Under the pieces are notes generated by a model that did no database searches, was not told the DNA's origin, and saw only the letters and a program-made list of their open reading frames with translations. 64,000 nucleotides of DNA from Paraglaciecola sp. L1A13 (GTDB lineage Bacteria; Pseudomonadota; Gammaproteobacteria; Enterobacterales; Alteromonadaceae): contig NZ_CP047024.1 of assembly GCF_009796745.1 (NCBI RefSeq), positions 2,418,001 through 2,482,000 on the forward strand. The letters are read 5' to 3'. Shown here piece by piece: positions 9,291 through 18,870 of the stretch (position 1 is its first letter; every line of letters starts with the position of its first letter). The translations under genes were made by a program, and so were the position numbers.

Positions 9291-9329
9291 AAAAAGCCCC
9301 GATCATATTGTATATGCTCGGGGCTTTTT
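9291..9329. terminator. Bidirectional intrinsic terminator between glnS and yciK
   Basis: AGCCCCGA (9295-9302) and TCGGGGCT (9318-9325) form a GC-rich stem flanked by A-run and T-run on both sides. It can stop transcription from glnS on the plus strand and from the convergent SDR gene on the minus strand. Confidence 0.9.
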
Positions 9330-9354
9330 CATTTCATTCAATGTTTATGTGTTT

Positions 9355-10098
9355 CTATTTAGGTTGTGCGTGAAATGTCTTAGCTGTTTCATGCTTACTG
9401 TGATCGCTCATTAAGTAAATATAAAGTGGCATAATATCGGCGGGGGTCTTTAATTTATTAGGATCTTCAGCTGGAAAAGCTTGGGCTCGCATATTTGTGC
9501 GAGTGCCACCAGGGTTAATACAATTCGCTCTAATTGAGGTATTTGCGTTTTCATCAGCAATCACTTCCATCATGCCTTGGGTTGCAAATTTTGAAATGGC
9601 ATAACTTCCCCAATAAGCACGGCCCTTTAAACCCACGCTCGAGGTTGTGAATATTATCGATGCACTAAGTGATTTTTTCAGCACAGGTATCAAAGCTTGT
9701 GTCATAAAGAACTGACTATTCACATTGACTTGCATTACCTTGTTCCAATCATCTTCGCTTATCTGTTCGAATGGCTCTAGATGGCCCAAAACGCTCGCGT
9801 TGTGTAGCACACCATCAAGGCTTGGGAATTGATCTTCAATGGTACTCGCCATGTCGCGATAATGTTGAGGCGTAGCCCCCATAAGATCCAACGGGACAAT
9901 GGCAGGCTCTTTTCCACCTTGAGCCAAAATCATGTCGTATACCGCTTCTAGTTTACTCACCGTCTTACCGAGTAATATAACGGTCGCGCCATATTTAGCA
10001 AATTGCAGAGCCGCTTCTTTACCAATGCCATCGCCAGCACCAGTAACTAATATTGTTTTTGCCGCCAATAGGCCAGATGTTGGTTGAAAATCAAACAT
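9355..10098 (-). CDS. yciK: Short-chain dehydrogenase/reductase YciK
   Basis: A 247-residue classical SDR. It has the NAD(P)-binding T-G-A-G-D-G-I-G (19-26), H-N-A-S at 99-102, and the catalytic Ser with Tyr166-x3-Lys170 in Y-A-I-S-K. The overall sequence matches YciK of E. coli, whose substrate is still not established. It is a single gene on the minus strand, convergent with glnS and sharing its terminator. Confidence 0.9.
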   Translation of the reverse strand: MFDFQPTSGLLAAKTILVTGAGDGIGKEAALQFAKYGATVILLGKTVSKLEAVYDMILAQGGKEPAIVPLDLMGATPQHYRDMASTIEDQFPSLDGVLHNASVLGHLEPFEQISEDDWNKVMQVNVNSQFFMTQALIPVLKKSLSASIIFTTSSVGLKGRAYWGSYAISKFATQGMMEVIADENANTSIRANCINPGGTRTNMRAQAFPAEDPNKLKTPADIMPLYIYLMSDHSKHETAKTFHAQPK

Positions 10099-10252
10099 AT
10101 ATTATTTATTTAAGTAAATTTTGCTGATTTTATCATTTAGATGTGAAAATATCCTACCAAATAGTCTCGGAAGACTGGATTATTTTAAGTTACATGTTAT
10201 TAACAATCCTTTGCAAATCAATATCAAACTACATAAGATTAATCATCAATAG

Positions 10253-10281
10253 ACTGGTCTAACGTGTTAATTATATTGACA
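10253..10281 (+). promoter_or_regulatory. Repeated 19-base motif followed by a consensus -35 box
   Basis: ACTGGTCTAACGTGTTAAT (10253-10271) matches 17 of 19 bases of the sequence at 2594-2612. Four bases later comes a perfect TTGACA (10276-10281), about 75 bases upstream of the lipase start. The layout suggests a regulator site next to a promoter. The bases also resemble a GntR/FadR half-site (CTGGTC...GTT). The -10 box is not clear. Confidence 0.45.
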
Positions 10282-10355
10282 ACAAAAATGCATAGACAAA
10301 ATTGATTTCGACAACATGCTTGGCCATTCAAATAATAAAGAGGTAGGGAAATACA

Positions 10356-12959
10356 ATGAATAAACTTTTGCTTAGTGTGAGCATTGCTGCTGTTTTAGGG
10401 CTGACAGGCTGCAATGGAGACTCCGTAGCAGATATAGAGACAAACACACCCGTTGAAAAACCGTTTGCAAGGGTTGTATTTGACCCCGCTAATAGTGATT
10501 TGAATTTGCCAAATGATTTACTTATGCTGCCAAATGGTAATTTTTTTGACTTTACTTTAAATACTGAAGGTGACGAAACATTCGATGGTGCAAACCCTGA
10601 GCATGCATTGAGTGCGTTAGATGGTTGGTCAACACAAAACCCATTCGCAGTTAGGGTTACATTACCTACTGACCTTGATATTGACGCGAATAGTGTAAAC
10701 GGTTCGTCGATAAAATTATTCAAAGCGACTCAAGCTTTAGAGGGGACGTCGGCAACATGCCAAGCGATAGCAACAGCATCACCGGCACCTGGCGTTCCAT
10801 GCGAGTTGGGCGAAGAGTTAGTTTACGGTGTAGATTTTGTTACCTCTTATACCGCTGAATCAGGTTCAGTCGGGATTATTCCTCTTAAACCATTAGATGC
10901 TGGCCAAGGCTATATGTTGGTTGTTACCGACGCACTGCTTGATACCGACGGCAAGAGCGTTAAGGGTTCAAGCTCATGGGAACTTGCCCGCCAGGATATC
11001 AACACCTTACCGCTTTCAACTGACGAGCAATTGCAGCTACAAGGCTTAGTCAATAGTTTGGTTAATATCGTAATCCCCGCTGGCATTGAGCGCGATGCGA
11101 TCTCTTATGCGGCTTATTTTTCTACTGTATCTACCGGCACCGTAATGGATTCCGTTAAGCAATTACAGATCGCAGGTTACGCGCAAGCATTTGCGGCAAC
11201 GATGGCCGCGACTGGCGGTGACTTAGCCACTTCATCTGCTGTCGCTCGCGGGTATTTACCGCAATTAAATGTGTCAACCGACGATATTTCCAATGCGTTT
11301 GAAGCCCTAGGCTCTCAACTAGGCGATACATATACCACGTTGCAGGCAGAGGGCTTAGGTACATGTGTTGAGTTATTCACTGCGGTTTCTGCCGCCGGTA
11401 CTAATGCGAGCGCTGATTTGACGAGTGCCATGACGTTTGCTGGACCGCTATGTGCTGCCAAGCGCTTAGTCGGCGAAGTGAAATTACCTTATTACTCAAG
11501 TACAACCAATCCTTTAGGTGACTGGTGGCGTGCAGCTTGTACAAGTGGGGCTACTTTACAGCTTATGGGTGAAGAAACGGTAGGTGCATTAGTGCAAGCC
11601 GGAGCACTTGGAGCAAATGATGATTTCTGTCAATTAGCGTCAGATGGTCTTTTGCGAGATTTAGATTTATCTTCACAAGGAATAGACGACCCTCGTAATT
11701 TAACAAAGTTTAATCCGTTACCTGTTGCCCAAGGGACTAACTCCGATGATGATACGACCGGATACAACGAAGCGGGTACAGAAACATTAAGCGTACAATT
11801 TACCGTGCCTGATGAAACTGTTTTAGCAATGTTATCAGAGGCAACCGGTGTTGATTTACCTACCAAACCTCAGGACGGGTGGCCTGTGGTGATTGTTCAA
11901 CATGGTATCACCGGCTCAAAGGAAAATGCGTTAACCATTTCTGCGGCGCTTTCACTTGCAGGGCTCGCCTCTGTTGCGATTGATCATCCATTACATGGTT
12001 CTCGTGGATTTACTTTAGAAGACGGCACTGTTGTTAATGCATCCTCTCATTCAGCTACTGATTATATGAACTTAGCGGGTTTATTGTCGGCACGTGATAA
12101 TTTACGTCAAAGTGCTACAGACACCCTTGGTTTACGTTTGGCACTTAACGCAATTAACGATGCGTCAGGTATAGTTGATTTAGATACCTCTAAAGTGCAT
12201 TTCATTGCCCAGAGTTTAGGATCAATTTCAGGTACCAACACAGTTGCTAATGCGAATACGCCATTTGAAGGAGATTTCGCGCCCTTTAGCGATATGTTTA
12301 CCATTAATACCGCAGTGTTAAACGTGCCATCTGGTGGCGTCGCCAATTTCTTATTTGAATCTGCTGATTTTGGACCTTTGATTAAAGGCTCATTGTTAGC
12401 GGCATCTTCCACTGATTTCGCGGCATTTTTAACGCAATATGCTACGGCTAATTCACTCGAATTAGAAGCGGCTATCCGTCCTGCGTATACTGCATTTTAC
12501 GCCGCTATTGATGACGAACAGCGTGCTGAAATTAATGCTACCTTTAGCCAGTTTATTTTTGCTGCCCAAGCAATATTGGATGCCGGCGATCCTATTAACT
12601 ATGCACAGCGTTTAGGTTCAAATACACCGACTTTAATGCAGCTAATGGTAGGTGGTGGAATAAATGATGATGGCGAGATTGCACTGACTGATCAGGTTAA
12701 TCCTGTTGTTACGTCGTTGCCATTATCGGGTGGTATTGCCCTTTCTCAGGTAATGGGCTTAACGCAAGTATCATCAACTATTGAAAGTGATACGCCGCAG
12801 AATGCAGTAGTTCAATTCTCAACGGGTGAGCACCAATCTTTATTCCGTCCTACGCCGAGTTTAGCTGCAACAACTGAGTTGCAAAACGAAGCGGTTCAAT
12901 ACTTTTTAACGGACGGTAAGAGTGTTGTTATTGCAAATGAAGACGTTGTCGCTAACTAA
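10356..12959 (+). CDS. Surface-exposed lipase/lysophospholipase lipoprotein, VolA/Pla-1/cef family
   Basis: An 867-residue alpha/beta-hydrolase lipoprotein. The signal peptide ends in a lipobox L-T-G-C (Cys19), followed by acidic residues, so it should reach the outer membrane. The oxyanion-strand motif Q-H-G-I-T-G is near residue 515 and the nucleophile elbow A-Q-S-L-G has Ser620. Size and layout fit the VolA/Pla-1/cef family, in which Vibrio VolA releases fatty acids from lysophosphatidylcholine at the cell surface. No fadL neighbour is present here, unlike the Vibrio locus. The ribosome site AGAGGTAGGG precedes the ATG. Confidence 0.85.
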   Translation: MNKLLLSVSIAAVLGLTGCNGDSVADIETNTPVEKPFARVVFDPANSDLNLPNDLLMLPNGNFFDFTLNTEGDETFDGANPEHALSALDGWSTQNPFAVRVTLPTDLDIDANSVNGSSIKLFKATQALEGTSATCQAIATASPAPGVPCELGEELVYGVDFVTSYTAESGSVGIIPLKPLDAGQGYMLVVTDALLDTDGKSVKGSSSWELARQDINTLPLSTDEQLQLQGLVNSLVNIVIPAGIERDAISYAAYFSTVSTGTVMDSVKQLQIAGYAQAFAATMAATGGDLATSSAVARGYLPQLNVSTDDISNAFEALGSQLGDTYTTLQAEGLGTCVELFTAVSAAGTNASADLTSAMTFAGPLCAAKRLVGEVKLPYYSSTTNPLGDWWRAACTSGATLQLMGEETVGALVQAGALGANDDFCQLASDGLLRDLDLSSQGIDDPRNLTKFNPLPVAQGTNSDDDTTGYNEAGTETLSVQFTVPDETVLAMLSEATGVDLPTKPQDGWPVVIVQHGITGSKENALTISAALSLAGLASVAIDHPLHGSRGFTLEDGTVVNASSHSATDYMNLAGLLSARDNLRQSATDTLGLRLALNAINDASGIVDLDTSKVHFIAQSLGSISGTNTVANANTPFEGDFAPFSDMFTINTAVLNVPSGGVANFLFESADFGPLIKGSLLAASSTDFAAFLTQYATANSLELEAAIRPAYTAFYAAIDDEQRAEINATFSQFIFAAQAILDAGDPINYAQRLGSNTPTLMQLMVGGGINDDGEIALTDQVNPVVTSLPLSGGIALSQVMGLTQVSSTIESDTPQNAVVQFSTGEHQSLFRPTPSLAATTELQNEAVQYFLTDGKSVVIANEDVVAN

Positions 12960-12977
12960 AGCGCTACAATAAACGTT

Positions 12978-13007
12978 AAAAGCTAGGCTGTGCCTAGCTT
13001 TTTTTTT
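12978..13007 (+). terminator. Intrinsic terminator of the lipase gene
   Basis: AGCTAGGC (12981-12988), loop TGT and GCCTAGCT (12992-12999) form a perfect eight-base stem followed by an unbroken T-run. Confidence 0.92.
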
Positions 13008-13058
13008 AGTAATTAGTCCCAATATCGCTTAGATAGTTAAAGCTTAGGAGCATGTAGT

Positions 13059-14093
13059 TTGGAATTTTTGTATGAATACGGGCTATTTATAGCCAAAGCA
13101 GTAACCATCGTTGTTGCCATATTACTGGTTGTTGGCGGGGTGGTAGGACTCATCAGCAAGCAAAAACACCCTAAAGGCAATCTTGAGATAGATTCTATTT
13201 CAGATCGTTTAGATGATATTAAAGACAGTGTTAATCATTTAATTTGCACCAAAGAAGAACTCAAGAAGAAAAATAAAGAACAAAAGAAGGCCGATAAGGC
13301 TGCTAAAAAAGAGGCAAAAAATAAAACTGATGAAGATGCCAAGGGCAATCTGTATGTTATTGACTTTGATGGTTCCATGGATGCTCATGAGGTAGAAAAC
13401 CTGCGTGAGGAGGTCACCGCTATCATTTGTATCGCTGGGCCAAAGGATGAAGTGCTTGTACGACTAGAAAGTGGTGGCGGCGTAGTGCATGGTTACGGAC
13501 TCGCTGCATCACAATTACAGCGTTTGAAAGATAAAAGCATTCCACTTACTGTCTCTGTCGATAAAGTGGCAGCAAGCGGTGGGTATATGATGGCCTGCGT
13601 TGCTGACAAAGTGCTTGCTGCTAAATTTGCCATTATAGGGTCAATTGGTGTTATCGCTCAAATCCCAAACTTTAATAAATTATTAAAGAAAAATGATATT
13701 GAATTTGAACAACATACGGCAGGGCAGTTTAAGCGTACATTGACGATGTTTGGTGAAAACAATGATGAAGGGCGAGAGAAATTCAAAAGTGAACTCGAAG
13801 ACGTTCATCAAATGTTTAAGGGTTTTGTACAAGAACATCGACCTTCATTAGCAATAGATACGGTGGCAACCGGTGAATATTGGTATGGCACTAAAGCACT
13901 CGAAATGGGATTGGTCGATCATATCCAGACGTCTGATGATTTTTTACTCGCAACTAACAGCAACAAAAAAATATATTCGGTAAAATATGCCGTTAAAAAG
14001 AACCTCGCTGAGCGATTCGGCATTTCAGTTAGCAAGGGGGTTACCAATACACTTATGCGCTTGTGGAGCAAAACCCAAATTATTGCTAAATAA
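13059..14093 (+). CDS. sohB: Inner-membrane S49 peptidase SohB
   Basis: A 344-residue SppA-like serine peptidase of the SohB subfamily. An N-terminal membrane anchor (about residues 7-30) is followed by a Lys/Glu-rich, probably coiled-coil linker (about 60-95) and the S49 domain. The nucleophile is Ser173 in V-A-A-S-G-G-Y; the family uses a Ser-Lys dyad. Translation apparently starts at TTG (13059), placed eight bases after AGGAG; no ATG lies in frame nearby. It is thought to degrade signal-peptide remnants and misfolded envelope proteins. Monocistronic, with its own terminator. Confidence 0.93.
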   Translation: MEFLYEYGLFIAKAVTIVVAILLVVGGVVGLISKQKHPKGNLEIDSISDRLDDIKDSVNHLICTKEELKKKNKEQKKADKAAKKEAKNKTDEDAKGNLYVIDFDGSMDAHEVENLREEVTAIICIAGPKDEVLVRLESGGGVVHGYGLAASQLQRLKDKSIPLTVSVDKVAASGGYMMACVADKVLAAKFAIIGSIGVIAQIPNFNKLLKKNDIEFEQHTAGQFKRTLTMFGENNDEGREKFKSELEDVHQMFKGFVQEHRPSLAIDTVATGEYWYGTKALEMGLVDHIQTSDDFLLATNSNKKIYSVKYAVKKNLAERFGISVSKGVTNTLMRLWSKTQIIAK

Positions 14094-14457
14094 ACAATTA
14101 GACCAAAGATTAATTTCTTACAAAAAATGCCGACATTTAGTCGGTATTTTTTTTACCGGAAGACAATACTGGTTAAATTTAACGCCCTAAAAATATCGTA
14201 AAATTTACATTAACAGCATAAAAATAACATTTTAATAAACTTTTCGGTGAATTATTCTGTTAGTGGCCTTGTGAGCCATTTGACCAAGCAATGTGTTTGT
14301 AAGTTCAACTCTTTATCGTTATAAATAATATGCAATTCAATACTAACCGGACAGTTTTTACTGAATTCTTAACCGCGTAATATCAACCAGCACCCGCTGA
14401 CAAAAAACTAATAAAAAGCGGATATACGCGAAAAAACATAATAAAGTTGGATAATAA
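14094..14457. other. Intergenic region upstream of the TonB-dependent receptor
   Basis: After the sohB terminator about 300 bases of AT-rich DNA lead to the receptor gene. I see no Fur box and no LacI-type palindrome, and no gene. It presumably carries the receptor promoter and a long 5' leader. Confidence 0.4.
14121..14154 (+). terminator. Intrinsic terminator of sohB
   Basis: ATGCCGAC (14127-14134) pairs with GTCGGTAT (14140-14147) with one G-T, loop ATTTA, followed directly by eight T in a row. Confidence 0.88.
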
Positions 14458-17067
14458 ATGAACACGTCAATAAACAAATTAACTAAAAGTATTCGCTATG
14501 TTATCGCTACCTCCGCTGCCGTTGCAGTGACAGCGATAACCCCTGTATATGCTCAACAAGTGAAAGACGACAGCGCAGATGTGGAAAAAATCGCTGTGGT
14601 AGGAAGCCGCTCAGCTCCTCGCTCAGTTGCAGACTCTCCTGTTCCAATTGATATTATTGGGGGAGATGAATTAGGCAAATCTGCATCAAGTGATATGTTA
14701 GATATGTTAGTTAGCTCAGTTCCTTCTTTTACCGCCCGTGCACAACCCATCTCTGATGCAGCTACGCTTATACGTCCTGTTAACTTACGTGGATTGTCTT
14801 CGGACAGTACGCTAGTGTTGGTTAACGGAAAACGTCGCCATCGTGCATCCGTTATTGCCTTCCAAGGTGGGGGCATTAATGATGGTGCTCAAGGGCCAGA
14901 TATTTCGGTTATTCCTAGTTCAGCATTAAAGCAAGTTGAAGTATTACGAGACGGTGCAGCAGCCCAATACGGCTCTGATGCTATCGCCGGTGTTATGAAC
15001 TTTGTATTAAAAGACGATGCAGATGGTGGTTCATTGTCCGTTAAACGAGGTGAGTATTTTGAGGGCGACGGTGCTACCACCACAGTCGAAGGGAACGTAG
15101 GCTTACCGTTTACCAAAGATGGATACGCTAATTTAAGTTTTCAACTTAAAAATGCAGATGCTACCAGTCGAAGTGCACAACGTCCTGATGCGGCTAACCT
15201 TATCACTCAAGGCAATACCGCTGTTGGCAACCCTGCACAAATTTGGGGTAATCCAGAGATAAATGACGACATCAGTTTATTTGGTAATGTGGGTTTGGAT
15301 CTCGGCGATGATAAAAAATTCTATATGTTTGGTAACTATTCTGAACGCGATATAATCGGAGGGTTTTATTATCGAAACCCTCATAACCGCGGACAAGTTT
15401 ATTCGAACGATGACGGTGAAACTTTGTTGGTAGGGGATGTTGGTGAAGCTGCTGGCGGTGAGAGAACTTGCGCGTCAGTCCCAATTCCAAAAATAGCACA
15501 ATCCGATGGAACGTTTATAGATGGCAATGTTTTGGCGTCAACTGCGTACTTGGACATGGTAGCGGATCCAAACTGTTTCTCAATGAACCAAATCTTCCCT
15601 GGTGGTTATACACCAGCATTTGGCGGTAATATAACGGATACGTCATTAGTGATGGGCGTTGAAGGCGAATTGAAAAGTGGATTTTTATCTGGTGCTCATT
15701 TTGACTTGAGCGGCTCTGTGGGTCGTAGCGAATCGTCTTTCAATTTGAGTAACACGTTAAACCCATCACTTGGGTTAGAGACTCCTACTGAATTTGACAC
15801 TGGAAAATATATTCAACTGGAGAAAATGTTCAATTTAGATTTGTCTAAGCAAATTGACGTGGACTCTATCGACTCATTAAACGTTGCGGGCGGACTTGAA
15901 TGGCGAGAAGAGTCATTTGAAATCGTTGCGGGTGAAGAGTCTTCATGGAAAGCAGGGGACTACGCTTCTCAAGGTTTTAATATTGGTTCTCACGGCTTTA
16001 AAGGCTTCGGTCCTGAAGCTCAAGGAACAAACACCCGCCGCAGTATCGGTGCATATGTAGATGTTGAAGCCTACCTAACTGAAGACTTTTTGGTTGGTGC
16101 TGCGTTGCGTTATGAAGATTTCACCACCTTTGGAGACACCACTAATTACAAGTTAACCCTACAATACTCAGTTACTGACGAGCTTTCACTACGTGCTTCT
16201 ACTAGCACTGGTTTTAGGGCCCCAACGGTTGGTCAAGCGAATGTTGTCAACACTCAAACATCAATAGTGGGTGGCGATCTTATACAGAGTTTCTTGGCTC
16301 CGCCTACAGATACTTTATCAGCATTCTACGGCGGTAAAGAGTTGAGCCCAGAAGACTCACAAAGTTATGCTTTTGGTGTGGTTTATCAGGCAGGTGATTT
16401 CTTTATGAGCGCTGATTTATACAGTATTACTGTTGAAGATCGTATTGCGCAGTCCAGTAAGATTGATGTACTGGCTGAAGATTATGAAGAGTTAAGAAAT
16501 TTGGGTGTGCAAAATCCTGAGCTTATTTCAGCAGTAACCTACTTTGCCAACGACTTCGATACTAAAACACAAGGTTTAGATTTAGTTGCAAACTATTCAC
16601 ACTCAATATTTGATTCAGGAGACACAAAATTCTCCTTAGCCTATAACTGGAATGAAACTGAAGTAGAAAAATTTAATCCACTTACGACTAGCGATGGCAA
16701 AGTACGTTTGTTAGAAGATGGGATCCCTCATCACAGAGCGACCTTCACTGTATCGCAAATCTGGGACATGGTGAGTGCATTTGTGCGTATGAATTACTTC
16801 GGCGAATACTTTGCGGTGCACGCTGATGACGCTGCAGAAGGCGGTTGGAACCAGACTGCAGGTAGCAGTGCTACCTTTGATGCTGAGATGAGTTATTTTG
16901 TTACTGATCAAATCACCTTATCGGTTGGCGCAAGTAACTTATTCGACCGTGAAGCAGAAGAGCTACCAGCGAGTTCATATGCAGCGGTAGGAGGTCAATA
17001 TTATGAAAGTGGTCCCTATGATTACAATGGTGGTTTTTACTATGTTAAAGCCAAGTACAACTTTTAA
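14458..17067 (+). CDS. TonB-dependent outer-membrane receptor
   Basis: An 869-residue gated outer-membrane porin for active uptake. The signal peptide is cut near A-Q-Q (about residue 33). A TonB box E-K-I-A-V-V-G-S-R follows, then the plug domain (about 55-190, with N-L-R-G-L, V-L-V-N-G-K-R and the R-D-G-A-A-A-Q-Y-G-S-D-A-I-A-G-V motif) and the 22-strand barrel. It ends in aromatic Phe, the assembly signal of outer-membrane proteins. The plug features (V-N-G-K-R-R-H, internal loop cysteines) are typical of a large marine receptor group. No transporter, hydrolase or regulator flanks it, so the ligand is unknown. Confidence 0.92.
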   Translation: MNTSINKLTKSIRYVIATSAAVAVTAITPVYAQQVKDDSADVEKIAVVGSRSAPRSVADSPVPIDIIGGDELGKSASSDMLDMLVSSVPSFTARAQPISDAATLIRPVNLRGLSSDSTLVLVNGKRRHRASVIAFQGGGINDGAQGPDISVIPSSALKQVEVLRDGAAAQYGSDAIAGVMNFVLKDDADGGSLSVKRGEYFEGDGATTTVEGNVGLPFTKDGYANLSFQLKNADATSRSAQRPDAANLITQGNTAVGNPAQIWGNPEINDDISLFGNVGLDLGDDKKFYMFGNYSERDIIGGFYYRNPHNRGQVYSNDDGETLLVGDVGEAAGGERTCASVPIPKIAQSDGTFIDGNVLASTAYLDMVADPNCFSMNQIFPGGYTPAFGGNITDTSLVMGVEGELKSGFLSGAHFDLSGSVGRSESSFNLSNTLNPSLGLETPTEFDTGKYIQLEKMFNLDLSKQIDVDSIDSLNVAGGLEWREESFEIVAGEESSWKAGDYASQGFNIGSHGFKGFGPEAQGTNTRRSIGAYVDVEAYLTEDFLVGAALRYEDFTTFGDTTNYKLTLQYSVTDELSLRASTSTGFRAPTVGQANVVNTQTSIVGGDLIQSFLAPPTDTLSAFYGGKELSPEDSQSYAFGVVYQAGDFFMSADLYSITVEDRIAQSSKIDVLAEDYEELRNLGVQNPELISAVTYFANDFDTKTQGLDLVANYSHSIFDSGDTKFSLAYNWNETEVEKFNPLTTSDGKVRLLEDGIPHHRATFTVSQIWDMVSAFVRMNYFGEYFAVHADDAAEGGWNQTAGSSATFDAEMSYFVTDQITLSVGASNLFDREAEELPASSYAAVGGQYYESGPYDYNGGFYYVKAKYNF

Positions 17068-17081
17068 CTTTTAACTTTTAA
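17061..17081 (+). repeat. Three tandem copies of the heptamer CTTTTAA over the receptor stop codon
   Basis: CTTTTAA is repeated perfectly at 17061-17067, 17068-17074 and 17075-17081. The first copy contains the terminal Phe codon and the TAA stop. A gain or loss of a copy would leave the protein end unchanged, because the first copy already holds the stop. Confidence 0.8.
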
Positions 17082-17088
17082 AGGAAAG

Positions 17089-17116
17089 GCCTTGTCAAAT
17101 GACAAGGCTTTTTTTT
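17089..17116 (+). terminator. Intrinsic terminator of the TonB-dependent receptor gene
   Basis: GCCTTGTC (17089-17096), loop AAAT and GACAAGGC (17101-17108) form a perfect stem followed by eight T. Confidence 0.93.
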
Positions 17117-17292
17117 GCATCTATTTTGTCTCATGGTTGTTTATACCTTGTGGCACATTTTCCTCACCTTTGTTATGGGCGCTAGTATACCCATTAACGT
17201 TTTGAACCAGTATTTACATATAAATGAGTGATCGTCTTTGGCTCATCTATCGTATACGAATTGTTAATTTATCTTAGTATTAAGGAACTAGC

Positions 17293-18729
17293 GTGACAGC
17301 ATTGGTATGGTTAAGAAGCGATCTTCGCAGTAAGTGGCATAGTCCAATCGATTATGGCATCGCTAATCACGATAAAGTTATCGCTGTCTACTGCATCCCC
17401 CAAGCTCAATGGACAAAATACAACCTGGCTCAAGTTAAAATCGATTTGATTTATCAACGATTGGCGTTTTTAAAAGAAGATTTAAAGCAGCGTAATATTA
17501 CCCTCCGCGTGTTGCATACTGACAGTTATGATGGCGTTACCAGTGAATTGGTCCAATTGTGTGAGCAAGAAAATGTTAGCCATATTTATTGCAATGCTGA
17601 ATATGAATGGGACGAGCGCCAAAGAGATAAAGCCGTAAAACAAGCGTGTAATGAAAAAGAGATTACATTGGCGATGTTCCATGACACATGTTTGGTCAAG
17701 CCAAGTGAAATTATGAATCTGCAAAACACCCCTTATAAGGTGTTCACTCCATATTTTAAACGCTGGTTAGAAAAGGTGACGCAACAGTTACCTGGTGTTC
17801 CTGAAATAACCAAGGCGCAAGACAGTGGCTTTATCAGCAGTGACGAGCATTTTCGCACGTTTAATGAGTCTCCACAGACTGACAACAATGCACATCTGTG
17901 GCCATCAACCGATCAAGACATTATTAAAAAAATGAACGTGTTCATTAATGAGTTTGCGCCAGATTATCCAACTAATCGTGATATCCCTAGTGTCGATGGT
18001 ACCAGTAAAGTTTCACCTTACTTATCAATTGGTGCCCTGAGCCCGGTTCAATGCTTATTTCATGTATTACAGAGTTACGGTGAAGAGGCGTTGACACCTG
18101 ATCATGGGGCATATACCTGGCTCAAGGAAGTGGCATGGCGAGACTTTTACCGCTACGTGATGTATCACTTTCCTCATGTCAGTCGTGGTTTACCATTTCA
18201 AAAGCATTATCAGCATTTCAAGTGGGAAACCAATCAAGATCACTTTACGGCATGGAAAGAGGGGAAAACGGGCTATCCAATCGTTGATGCGGCAATGATA
18301 GCGCTAAAAGAAACAGGTTGGATGCACAACCGTTTACGAATGATTGTTGCCAGTTTTTATTGTAAACATTTATTGTTGCCTTGGCAGTGGGCTGAAGATT
18401 ATTTTATGAGTCAGCTAATTGATGGGGATTACGCATCTAACAATGGTGGATGGCAATGGAGCGCATCTGTTGGTACTGATGCTGCTCCTTATTTCCGTAT
18501 TTTCAATCCCACAACACAAAGCCAACGATTCGACCCCCAAGGATTCTTTATCAAAACTTGGTTGCCTGAATTGTCGAAGCTCACCCCAAAGCAAATACAT
18601 GAACCCAGCAAGTACTGTGATGTTCAGCGCTTAGGGTATTGTTTACCCATCGTAGAACATAAAGCGTCAGTGACGCGCACAAAGGCGCAATTTAAAGGTT
18701 TTCTGGCCGCGTTTAACCAGGCAAAATAA
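17293..18729 (+). CDS. phrB: Deoxyribodipyrimidine photo-lyase (class I CPD photolyase)
   Basis: A 478-residue photolyase that uses light, FADH- and an antenna cofactor to split cyclobutane pyrimidine dimers. The N-terminal alpha/beta antenna domain begins L-V-W-L-R-S-D-L-R. The FAD-binding helical domain carries E-V-A-W-R-D-F-Y-R, W-M-H-N-R-L-R-M and the signature D-G-D-Y-A-S-N-N-G-G-W-Q-W. Translation starts at GTG (17293) after AAGGA. It is a single gene between the receptor terminator and the Nif3-like gene. Confidence 0.95.
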   Translation: MTALVWLRSDLRSKWHSPIDYGIANHDKVIAVYCIPQAQWTKYNLAQVKIDLIYQRLAFLKEDLKQRNITLRVLHTDSYDGVTSELVQLCEQENVSHIYCNAEYEWDERQRDKAVKQACNEKEITLAMFHDTCLVKPSEIMNLQNTPYKVFTPYFKRWLEKVTQQLPGVPEITKAQDSGFISSDEHFRTFNESPQTDNNAHLWPSTDQDIIKKMNVFINEFAPDYPTNRDIPSVDGTSKVSPYLSIGALSPVQCLFHVLQSYGEEALTPDHGAYTWLKEVAWRDFYRYVMYHFPHVSRGLPFQKHYQHFKWETNQDHFTAWKEGKTGYPIVDAAMIALKETGWMHNRLRMIVASFYCKHLLLPWQWAEDYFMSQLIDGDYASNNGGWQWSASVGTDAAPYFRIFNPTTQSQRFDPQGFFIKTWLPELSKLTPKQIHEPSKYCDVQRLGYCLPIVEHKASVTRTKAQFKGFLAAFNQAK

Positions 18730-18810
18730 TTTCCAATACAGTGGGCTATTGGTCGTAACCTAAAACTGTTACTCAGATAAAATTACCTTATAATAAAGCG
18801 GGTTTTTAAG

Positions 18811-18829
18811 GGTAAGTATCATGCTTACC
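18811..18829. repeat. Short inverted repeat in the leader of the Nif3-like gene
   Basis: GGTAAG (18811-18816) and CTTACC (18824-18829) flank seven bases. A TATAAT at 18789-18794 lies just upstream and could be the -10 box, which would place the repeat in the 5' leader or around the transcription start. Confidence 0.4.
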
Positions 18830-18870
18830 GACGCTAATTTAGCAAGAGTGTAGTTTAGGATACGAATAAA

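Noticed and set aside
14161..14457. Search for a Fur box or LacI-type operator in front of the TonB-dependent receptor
   Set aside because: No sequence close to either consensus was found, so no iron or sugar control is claimed for the receptor.
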